Origin: Bacillus sp. FJAT-29814
GTDB taxonomy: Bacteria; Bacillota; Bacilli; Bacillales; Cytobacillaceae
Reading direction: 5' to 3'
DNA: 64,000 nt
Assembly: GCF_001510715.1 (NCBI RefSeq)
Contig: NZ_LMTJ01000012.1
Location: forward strand, 71,604 to 135,603
In this document: piece by piece, positions 1 to 6,420 of the stretch
Layout of the letters: each line of letters opens with the position of its first letter
How positions within the stretch are numbered: the stretch's first letter is position 1
Notes under the pieces: generated by a model
Seen by the model: only the letters and a program-made list of their open reading frames with translations
What the model was told of the DNA's origin: nothing
The model's database searches: none
Made by a program: the position numbers and the translations under genes

Positions 1-381
1 ATACACGGCTCTTATGACATCAATGCATGGTACTCCTTTAATGATAACACCAGAACTGAAGTTGTTACAGAACGGGTTCAGTATACCGATGTCATCAAGT
101 TAAAATACCGTGACAATGATAGCATGGATGACCACGAAATCGTAGCAAAAGTATTGCAACAGCCAAATACGTGTGAAGCAGTGATTTCCCCTAATGGCAA
201 CAAAATCATTGTCCATGTCGAAAGGGAATTCCTGGTCGAGGTAATCGGTGAAACGAAGGTTTGCGTCCGTGTCAATCCTGAAGGATGCAAAGATGATGAC
301 GATGAATGGGGCATGGACGTCGATGATGAGGAATTCGAGGAACTGAATCCGGATTTCTTGGTCGGCGGAGAAGAAGAATAA
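1..381 (+). CDS. cotE: Outer spore coat morphogenetic protein CotE, 3' part
   Basis: The frame is open from base 1 without a start, so this is the C-terminal 126 residues of a protein that normally has about 180. The stretch starting IHGSYDINAWYSF, followed by YTDVIKLKYRD and ending in a very acidic tail (CKDDDDEWGMDVDDEEFEEL), is typical of CotE, which organises the outer coat of the Bacillus endospore. An internal ATG at 124 is not the real start. A hairpin terminator follows directly. In Bacillus subtilis the next gene is mutS; here mutS lies about 61 kb away. The identification is from recognised sequence features and is strong. Confidence 0.93.
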   Translation: MHGSYDINAWYSFNDNTRTEVVTERVQYTDVIKLKYRDNDSMDDHEIVAKVLQQPNTCEAVISPNGNKIIVHVEREFLVEVIGETKVCVRVNPEGCKDDDDEWGMDVDDEEFEELNPDFLVGGEEE

Positions 382-384
382 TTC

Positions 385-420
385 AAACTAGGAGGTTTTT
401 GCTTCCTAGTTTTTCTTTTT
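385..420 (+). terminator. Rho-independent terminator of cotE
   Basis: The inverted repeat AACTAGGA / TCCTAGTT lies a few bases after the cotE stop and is followed by a T-rich tract. Confidence 0.85.
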
Positions 421-507
421 CATAAAATAGATGGGGATAACATCAGTCTAAAGACCGACAAAACAACGGTTCACCCTGGCTATAATAAAACAAAGGGGGA
501 AGAGAAC

Positions 508-1560
508 ATGAAAATATATCAGGTAAATGTAAAATGTTTTGATATTTTATCCATGAAAAAGTTCTATTGTGAAACTTTAAATATGCCCATCATAAGCGAA
601 TCGGAAACACATTTCAGTGTAATGGCAGGTACTTCAAAATTAGTGTTTGAACACGATACGAAAGTGCCATATTATCATCTTTGTTTTCGAACCGGTTCTG
701 AGTTCTTTGATTATATGTTTCAAAGACTATCGGATAAAAACCTCTTACTGCCTGATGAGAACGGTCAATTCAGCATGTTTTGGCAGGGAAAGCAGGCCTA
801 CTTCAATGACCCTGACGGAAATATTCTCGAATTACTGGAACGTCCGTTTCATTGGGGAGGCGTGGCCCCGGATTCAGGATGGTATGATATTGGCGAAATC
901 GGGCTGCCGGTAAAGGATATCAGTGAAATGCAAAATAATCTTTCGGATTTCGTTGAAGACGAACAAAAAAGTGAAAATGACAGATTTGCATTTTACGGAA
1001 ATCAAGAAGGGGTTTTTGTCCTTGTAAAGGAGGGGCGGAACTGGTATCCGACAGATCGCGGAGCGACCATTCATCCAATTAGGGCAGTAGTATCGGGTCT
1101 TCATGAGGGTAAATTTATTCATCAGGAGCTGCCTTACGAAATTGTCGTTCGTAAGGAATGGAGCGGGCAGGTACCGGCAGTCCAATTTCGTATGGCCCGG
1201 CCCACTAATCAAATCGAGAAAATTATTGATTTTTACGAGAATGGCCTAGGGCTGGAGAAGATAGGCGAGTTTCACGGTCATGAAGGCTATGATGGGGTGT
1301 TGTTTGGCACACCTGGCCACAGCTATCATCTTGAGTTCACTCAATGTGAAGAACCGATGGAACTGCCCCGTCCAACAAAAGAGCACTTGCTGGTTTTTTA
1401 TATCCCCAATCTGTTCGAGCTCCAAAAGATGGTACATAAATTGGCGGTAATGGGCTATCGTGAGGTAGAACCGGAAAATCCCTATTGGGGACGAGGGGGA
1501 GTGACGATTGAGGATCCTGATGGCTGGAGAATTGTCCTAATGAACACTGCAGGGATATAA
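508..1560 (+). CDS. Fused vicinal-oxygen-chelate (glyoxalase/dioxygenase fold) protein
   Basis: 350 residues with VOC-fold repeats. The N-terminal unit (about 1-115) ends in AYFNDPDGNILELLER, the usual closing strand of a VOC module; residues 120-215 look like a divergent second module; residues 220-350 (VQFRMARPTNQIEKIIDFY ... GGVTIEDPDGWRIVLMN) resemble the small Bacillus VOC protein YycE, which is normally a free protein. The gene therefore looks like a fusion of a two-module VOC protein with a YycE-like unit. Candidate metal ligands (His/Glu in YHLEFTQ and the closing WRIVLMN strand region) are present in the C-terminal part. Substrate unknown. ATG follows GGGGGAAGAG. It sits alone between the cotE terminator and a small gene. 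Confidence 0.7.
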   Translation: MKIYQVNVKCFDILSMKKFYCETLNMPIISESETHFSVMAGTSKLVFEHDTKVPYYHLCFRTGSEFFDYMFQRLSDKNLLLPDENGQFSMFWQGKQAYFNDPDGNILELLERPFHWGGVAPDSGWYDIGEIGLPVKDISEMQNNLSDFVEDEQKSENDRFAFYGNQEGVFVLVKEGRNWYPTDRGATIHPIRAVVSGLHEGKFIHQELPYEIVVRKEWSGQVPAVQFRMARPTNQIEKIIDFYENGLGLEKIGEFHGHEGYDGVLFGTPGHSYHLEFTQCEEPMELPRPTKEHLLVFYIPNLFELQKMVHKLAVMGYREVEPENPYWGRGGVTIEDPDGWRIVLMNTAGI

Positions 1561-1612
1561 GGTGCATGTTTTTGAGTAAAATCAGCATCCTATCTCTGAG
1601 GAGGTGTGTTCA

Positions 1613-1813
1613 ATGAAACCAAAACAGCCGGGAAATAAGGAGATGCCGGATTTCGATAAGCTAAACGACCGAATCATTGCCGACAGTCCATCAGGGCCGA
1701 TGCTGGTGATTAAAACCAATCTTGATCCGAAAAATGTTACAGAGAATAACCCCTATTATGATGGTGAAGACGTAAAAGACCCGAAGGAGTTTAAGGAGTA
1801 TTTTAAAGAGTAA
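1613..1813 (+). CDS. Small acidic hypothetical protein
   Basis: 66 residues, charged and Asp/Lys/Pro rich (DPKNVTENNPYYDGEDVKDPKEFKEYF), no membrane segment or cysteine. The ATG at 1613 is preceded by GAGGAGGTG at good spacing; an upstream in-frame GTG at 1604 is inside that ribosome-binding site. No function recognised. It ends in a hairpin shared with the convergent acetyltransferase gene. Confidence 0.6.
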   Translation: MKPKQPGNKEMPDFDKLNDRIIADSPSGPMLVIKTNLDPKNVTENNPYYDGEDVKDPKEFKEYFKE

Positions 1814-1848
1814 AAGAAAGCCAGCCTTAGTCAAGCTGGCTTTCTTCC
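1813..1848. terminator. Bidirectional terminator between convergent genes
   Basis: GAAAGCCAGC / GCTGGCTTTC inverted repeat with A- and T-rich flanks. The stop codon of the minus-strand acetyltransferase lies inside it. Confidence 0.8.
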
Positions 1849-2381
1849 CATTCCGGTTTTAACAAGGATAATGTATAGGTGTCATGGACTTCTCCATCTT
1901 GTTGGATGTAGCCTCTCAGCAGGCCCTCTTTGGCAAAGCCGAATTTTTCAAGAAGCTTTAAAGATGGTTCGTTTTCCGGAAATACGACAGCCCCGATCCG
2001 ATACAAATCCAATTTCTCAAAGCTAAAGCTTAAGACCTCCTGCAGCGCCTCCGAGACATAACCATTTCTCCAATAGTTGGGGTGCAACTCGTAACCTATT
2101 TCCGCTCGTTTGTTTTTTAATTGCAATCCGTTTAGACCAAGCGTTCCGATTATTTTTTGGTTTTCCTTTAACTTAATTCCCCAGCGGATACCACGTTTAT
2201 CCAGGTAGTTTTTTTGGAACATATCAATTAATTTTACCGCTTCTGCCGGCAAGGTAAAGCGTTCGGAACCGTAGAACCTTGTTACTTCTTCCGAAGAGAA
2301 AATTTCAAAAAGACTGTCCACATGGTGCTGGGTGATTTCTATCAATTTTACTCTTTTAGTTTCTAAGACAGGAAATGTCAC
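1827..2381 (-). CDS. GNAT-family N-acetyltransferase (RimJ/RimL type)
   Basis: 184 residues from a GTG start at 2381, which has GAGAGGG at proper spacing; the longer open frame to 2489 lacks a good ribosome-binding site and reads as non-coding. The start VTFPVLETKRVKLIEITQHH, central IGTLGLNGLQ, IGYELHPNYWRNGYVSEAL (acetyl-CoA pyrophosphate loop, R-x-x-G-x-x-A-like) and ENEPSLKLLEKFGF are typical of the RimJ-like acetyltransferases that modify ribosomal-protein N termini or small amines. The actual substrate cannot be told. Confidence 0.85.
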   Translation of the reverse strand: MTFPVLETKRVKLIEITQHHVDSLFEIFSSEEVTRFYGSERFTLPAEAVKLIDMFQKNYLDKRGIRWGIKLKENQKIIGTLGLNGLQLKNKRAEIGYELHPNYWRNGYVSEALQEVLSFSFEKLDLYRIGAVVFPENEPSLKLLEKFGFAKEGLLRGYIQQDGEVHDTYTLSLLKPEWEESQLD

Positions 2382-2583
2382 GATTTTACCCTCTCTTTCA
2401 ATTAGAGATCTACACTCTTTAATAAGTGTATAAGTTGTTTCCCGAAAAATAAAGAAGAAATTCACCTTGTTACGGAGGTTAAAATCCATTTAGGAAATTT
2501 TTAAAAAAGATGATAAATTTTTCCTGTTGTCTGATAAGATAAAAAAGAAACATAGGTTTTAATAGTAGAAAAGAGGTGAACTG

Positions 2584-3327
2584 GTGGATTTCCCGGTTTA
2601 TATATTTGGCATCCATCCCCATTTGATATTTGAATCACTCGCCTATTTTATTGGCTTTCGGGTCTATTTATTTACTAGAAATAAAGAGAGAATTCCAATG
2701 GATCAGGCGCTTTGGGTCATTGTTGGTGCGATTTTGGGGGCGGCATTAGGCTCAAAATTTCTATATTGGTTTGAAAATCCAAAGGCAACGATGGAAAACT
2801 GGATTAATCTCTTTTATTTAATCGAGGGTAAAACGATTGTCGGCGGTTTATTGGGGGGATTAATTGGCGTCGAAACAGCAAAGAAATGCATTGGCTGGAC
2901 GCGCTCCACCGGTGATGATTTTGTGCTTCCCTTAGCAGTCGGAATGATGATTGGCCGAATTGGCTGCTTTTTGACCGGTTTGGATGACCATACATACGGC
3001 ACCGCAACCACCTGGATGACCGGTGTCGATTTTGGTGATGGGATTAAACGCCACCCCACGCAAGTATATGAAATTGGTTTTTTGGCACTGTTAGCCTTCA
3101 CATTGCTTCAAATAAAACGGAAAAATGCCGGCTGGGAAGGGCTTCTGTTCCAATTGTTCATGCTAAGCTATCTCATGTTCCGTTTCTTCATTGATTTTAT
3201 TAAACCGACACCACACCCTTATTGGATTTTCAACAATATTCAACTGGCCAGTTTACTGGGCATCCTGTATTACATTTGGCTGATCAATAAAAAACAAATC
3301 GAAAAGAGGAGAGAAATTCATGCCTAA
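2584..3327 (+). CDS. Divergent Lgt-like (prolipoprotein diacylglyceryl transferase family) membrane protein
   Basis: 247 residues, about seven hydrophobic segments, GTG start behind AGAGGTG. The motifs GKTIVGGLLGG, GRIGCFLTG, RHPTQVYE and RFFIDFIKP place it in the Lgt family, which transfers diacylglyceryl from phosphatidylglycerol to lipoprotein cysteines. Against the classical enzyme several key positions differ: the usual HGGL histidine is Val (IVGGL), and GRIGNFxNGE reads GRIGCFLTGLD, losing the conserved Asn and Glu. It overlaps the following radical SAM gene by 8 bases, so the two are translationally coupled. I infer a different acceptor or reaction, probably another lipid modification, rather than housekeeping Lgt. 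Confidence 0.75.
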   Translation: MDFPVYIFGIHPHLIFESLAYFIGFRVYLFTRNKERIPMDQALWVIVGAILGAALGSKFLYWFENPKATMENWINLFYLIEGKTIVGGLLGGLIGVETAKKCIGWTRSTGDDFVLPLAVGMMIGRIGCFLTGLDDHTYGTATTWMTGVDFGDGIKRHPTQVYEIGFLALLAFTLLQIKRKNAGWEGLLFQLFMLSYLMFRFFIDFIKPTPHPYWIFNNIQLASLLGILYYIWLINKKQIEKRREIHA

Positions 3328-4735
3328 CCGTCCCTACTTGTTTTATGAATTGACCAACAGCATCTGCTCAACATGTTTACGGAAGGTCGAAGCAAAAGTC
3401 ATCATCGAAAATGAACGGGTTTATCTAGTAAAAAATTGTTTGCAGCATGGACGTGAAAAGGTATTAATTTCCACGGATGTAGCCTATTACAAGTGGTGCC
3501 GGGAATTTATCAAACCTTCGGAAATGCCTTACCGCTGGAATACGCCGATAAAATATGGCTGCCCTTACGATTGCGGGCTTTGCCCGGACCATGAACAGCA
3601 TAGCTGTTTGACCCTTTTGGAGATTACCGAAAGATGCAATTTAAAATGTCCGATTTGTTATGCAGATTCATCACCGCAAAAAGGAACCTTCCGCAGCTTA
3701 GAGAGCATCGAGTTTATGCTCGATAGCATTATAAAAAATGAGCGACAGGCAGATATTGTCCAAATCAGCGGTGGGGAACCAACGATTCACCCGCAGTTTT
3801 TTGACATATTGGATCTGGCAAAATCACGGCCGATTCGTCATATAATGGTGAATACAAATGGGCTGCGAATTGCTAACGATAAAGAATTTGTAAGACGGCT
3901 TGCCAGCTACTCGCCTGGCTTTGAAATTTACCTACAATTTGATAGCTTTGAAAAAGAAGCCTTGGAGGAATTGAGAGGAGTCGACTTGCGGGATATTCGC
4001 CAAAAAGCGATTGAAAATCTGAATGAGTTCAATATTTCTACTACTCTTGTTGTCACTTTGAAAAAAGGCTTAAATGACCAGGAAGTCGGAAAAATCATTC
4101 AGTATGGCTTGCAGCAAAAGTGCGTCCGCGGTGTCACTTTCCAGCCAATTCAGGCTGCCGGCAGACTGGAAGAATACGACCCAGCGGTAAATCGTTTGAC
4201 TCTTAGTGAAGTAAGGCAAATGATTATCGACCAATCCAATGTGTTCGGGCCAAAGGATATCATCCCGGTTCCGTGCCATCCGGATTGTTTGGCGATGGGC
4301 TATGCATTGAAGGTAAACGGGGAGGTCACTCCGTTGACTGGATTGATCGATCCCAATATATTGTTGGAAGGCGAGAGAAATACCATTGTTTTTGAGCAAG
4401 ACGACAATATTAAAAATATGATTTTTAAATTGTTTTCCTTAAATCATTCACCGGACTCATCGGCTTTGTCTTTAAAGGATTTGCTTTGCTGTCTGCCTAA
4501 GGTGGCTATGCCGGGAGAAATCGGTTACGATAACGTGTTCCGAGTGATCATTATGCAGTTTTTGGATGCACATAATTTTGATGTCCGCTCGGTTAAGAAG
4601 TCCTGTGTCCATATCGCGCACCCGGATGGACGGATCATTCCGTTTGATACGTACAATTTATTTTACCGTGATGATAAAGAACAGGAGCTGAAGAAAATTC
4701 AGCAGGAGCTGGAAGTAAGAACGTTGATGAAGTAG
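3320..4735 (+). CDS. Radical SAM protein of the Tes-like (COG1964) family
   Basis: 471 residues. An N-terminal cysteine-rich part (CSTCLRK, KNCLQHG, GCPYDCGLCPDH at about 14-95) precedes the radical SAM motif CNLKCPIC (CX3CX2C, about residue 108) and a SGGEPTIHP motif; the C-terminal third has PCHPDCLAMGY and CVHIAHPDGRIIPFD. This architecture matches the family containing archaeal tetraether synthase (Tes), which joins lipid chains by radical chemistry. The overlap with the Lgt-like gene and the following membrane protein gene suggest a membrane-lipid or lipoprotein modification cassette. The exact reaction is unknown. Confidence 0.8.
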   Translation: MPNRPYLFYELTNSICSTCLRKVEAKVIIENERVYLVKNCLQHGREKVLISTDVAYYKWCREFIKPSEMPYRWNTPIKYGCPYDCGLCPDHEQHSCLTLLEITERCNLKCPICYADSSPQKGTFRSLESIEFMLDSIIKNERQADIVQISGGEPTIHPQFFDILDLAKSRPIRHIMVNTNGLRIANDKEFVRRLASYSPGFEIYLQFDSFEKEALEELRGVDLRDIRQKAIENLNEFNISTTLVVTLKKGLNDQEVGKIIQYGLQQKCVRGVTFQPIQAAGRLEEYDPAVNRLTLSEVRQMIIDQSNVFGPKDIIPVPCHPDCLAMGYALKVNGEVTPLTGLIDPNILLEGERNTIVFEQDDNIKNMIFKLFSLNHSPDSSALSLKDLLCCLPKVAMPGEIGYDNVFRVIIMQFLDAHNFDVRSVKKSCVHIAHPDGRIIPFDTYNLFYRDDKEQELKKIQQELEVRTLMK

Positions 4736-4755
4736 ACAAATAAGGAGATGGAGGC

Positions 4756-5037
4756 ATGGTTCAAAATCAGGGGAATAAGGCAAATTTAAAAGACCTTTGG
4801 CTTGGGATAGGAATTACATTGGGTATTTATGTTCTGGGCCTGCTGGTTTTGTTCGTCTTTTCCGAGGCGTTTTTTGCCTATTTGTGTATCGCGGTTGTGG
4901 CTCTAATTATTCTTCCGATTGTTAGTTTTACCAAGGGGAAAAAGCGTCTAGGACAGGGGGCGTTAATCGGTCTTGGCCTCAATGTTTTGTTGTTTACCGC
5001 TTGCTTTGGCATTATTATTTCTGGCCTTGGCGGGTAA
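4756..5037 (+). CDS. Small membrane protein downstream of the radical SAM gene
   Basis: 93 residues with three hydrophobic segments: about 17-36, 38-58 and 72-90, with a KGKKR basic loop between the second and third. ATG behind GGAGATGGAGG, 20 bases after the radical SAM stop, so likely cotranscribed. No family recognised; context suggests a partner in the lipid cassette. Confidence 0.65.
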   Translation: MVQNQGNKANLKDLWLGIGITLGIYVLGLLVLFVFSEAFFAYLCIAVVALIILPIVSFTKGKKRLGQGALIGLGLNVLLFTACFGIIISGLGG

Positions 5038-5106
5038 GTTATTTGTTTTGTTAGGCTGCCAAGTGTTATAGTCATATATGAATGTTAGTTATGGGAGGGA
5101 GACCAA

Positions 5107-5574
5107 TTGGACGATCGGCTTTTTAGAGACGCAATGGGTAAGTTTGCAACAGGGGTAACAGTGGTGGCAACGGAAGTTGACGGAAAGGTACATGGGATGA
5201 CGGCAAATGCCTTTATGTCCGTATCGCTGAATCCCAAACTTGTGGTGGTTTCCATCGCTGAAAAAGCGCAAATGCTTGAAAAAATAAAGCAGAGCCAGTC
5301 GTTTTCTATCAATATTCTTTCTGCAGAACAACAGGAAGAATCGATGATTTTTGCAAAACAGATAAAAGATCCCCGAGAAGTAGTGTTTGATCGACTCGGC
5401 GGGATCCCTGTATTGCCGGGTGCATTGGCCCAAGTGGTTTGTGAAGTATCAGCAGAGCATGTTGAGGGAGATCACACTTTGTTTATCGGAAGGGTTAAGG
5501 AAATTAAACTAGATGAAACAAATCAAGAACCACTCATTTATTTTAGTGGAAAATATCGTTCACTAGCGGAATAG
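5107..5574 (+). CDS. Flavin reductase (HpaC/NmoB-like FMN-binding split barrel)
   Basis: 155 residues from a TTG start behind GGGAGGGA. The start LFRDAMGKFATGVTVVATE, GMTANAFMSVSLNPKLV (flavin-binding) and the ending DHTLFIGRVKEI with YFSGKYR are hallmarks of the NAD(P)H:flavin oxidoreductases that supply reduced FMN or FAD to two-component monooxygenases. The HpaB-type oxygenase gene 6.5 kb downstream on the other strand is a possible partner, but the distance makes this only an inference. A strong terminator follows. Confidence 0.85.
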   Translation: MDDRLFRDAMGKFATGVTVVATEVDGKVHGMTANAFMSVSLNPKLVVVSIAEKAQMLEKIKQSQSFSINILSAEQQEESMIFAKQIKDPREVVFDRLGGIPVLPGALAQVVCEVSAEHVEGDHTLFIGRVKEIKLDETNQEPLIYFSGKYRSLAE

Positions 5575-5583
5575 GATACTCTC

Positions 5584-5623
5584 AAAAACCAGCATTCATA
5601 CAGTATGAATGCTGGTTTTTTTG
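5584..5623 (+). terminator. Terminator of the flavin reductase gene
   Basis: AACCAGCATTCATAC pairs with GTATGAATGCTGGTT, followed by seven T. Confidence 0.9.
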
Positions 5624-5676
5624 TAAAGAGATTCGAATTTTGTCGAACGAAACCGGCAGGTATTTTTTTAAAACAC

Positions 5677-5706
5677 TTTACATACTATAGGTGGGTATAG
5701 TATAAA
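5677..5706 (+). promoter_or_regulatory. Promoter with inverted repeat filling the spacer, upstream of the SDR gene
   Basis: TTTACA (5677-5682) and TATAAA (5701-5706) are separated by 18 bases. The inverted repeat TACTATA-GGTGGG-TATAGTA occupies 5683-5702, spanning the spacer into the -10. This placement is expected for an operator of a repressor or a MerR-type activator; the TACT/AGTA arms also recall HxlR/YodB-type sites. An HxlR-family gene is present at 25.2 kb. Confidence 0.6.
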
Positions 5707-5756
5707 TAAAGCAACATAATTTTAAGCAGGAAATCTTAATTTAGGGGGATAATATA

Positions 5757-6356
5757 ATGAAAATTTTAATGATAGGTGCCACGGGTACGATTGGAAGTGC
5801 TGTTTATAAAGAACTATCGGCACAGCATGAAATGATAACAGCAGGACGGTCGAAGGCGGATTTTTTTGTCAACATGGTATCACCAGAAAGTATCAAATCA
5901 ATGTATCAGTCGGTTGGCAATGTGGATGCAGTAATCACTACAGCAGGTGATACACACTTTGGTCAACTAACTGAGCTGACTCCGGAGAAAAATGAGATAT
6001 CAATACAAAGTAAGTTAAAAGGCCAGGTGAACCTTGTACTGCTTGGACTGGATCATGTAAACGATTTTGGCAGCTTTACGTTAACCACTGGGGTGATTAT
6101 GGATGATCCTATAAAAGGTGGTGTGTCTGCAGCGATGGCCAGTGGTGGGATTACAGCATTTGTCCAGTCAGCCGCGATTGAACTTCCGAGGGGAATCCGG
6201 ATCAATAATGTTAGCCCGAATGTTATAGAAGAATCTTTGGAAAAGTATGGTCCGTTTTTCCCTGGCTTTGAACCTGTACCAGCAAGCCGGGTAGCCAAAG
6301 CCTACCGAAAAAGCGTCGAAGGAGCGCAAACAGGGCAAACATACAGGGTTTATTAA
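5757..6356 (+). CDS. Short-chain dehydrogenase/reductase
   Basis: 199 residues. The Rossmann nucleotide-binding turn is GATGTIGSAV (residues 7-16), with AGRS after strand two favouring NADP(H). The usual SDR catalytic Tyr-x-x-x-Lys is absent: the corresponding segment reads SAAMASGGITAFVQSAAIEL, as in the short SDR subgroup of this length found in many bacteria. RINNVSPNVI is the normal post-catalytic motif. Substrate unknown. Preceded by an operator-bearing promoter and followed by a terminator, so monocistronic. Confidence 0.8.
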   Translation: MKILMIGATGTIGSAVYKELSAQHEMITAGRSKADFFVNMVSPESIKSMYQSVGNVDAVITTAGDTHFGQLTELTPEKNEISIQSKLKGQVNLVLLGLDHVNDFGSFTLTTGVIMDDPIKGGVSAAMASGGITAFVQSAAIELPRGIRINNVSPNVIEESLEKYGPFFPGFEPVPASRVAKAYRKSVEGAQTGQTYRVY

Positions 6357-6360
6357 AAAG

Positions 6361-6410
6361 AAATACCAGATTATCTCCGAAACTGTCTCGGAGTAATCTG
6401 GTGTTTTTTA
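6361..6410. terminator. Terminator between convergent SDR and adhE genes
   Basis: ACCAGATTA-CTCCGA pairs with TCGGAG-TAATCTGGT, then a T-run on the plus strand. Confidence 0.85.
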
Positions 6411-6420
6411 AGTATAGTTT

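Noticed and set aside
124..381. Free-standing 85-residue acidic protein
   Set aside because: The same frame is open to base 1 with CotE sequence, so the ATG is internal.
2382..2489. Longer N-terminus of the GNAT protein
   Set aside because: No good ribosome-binding site; the GTG at 2381 with GAGAGGG gives the normal family length.
4070..4399. Antisense open frame within the radical SAM gene (and many similar ones elsewhere)
   Set aside because: Shadow frame of a well-supported gene with no ribosome-binding site or recognisable protein.
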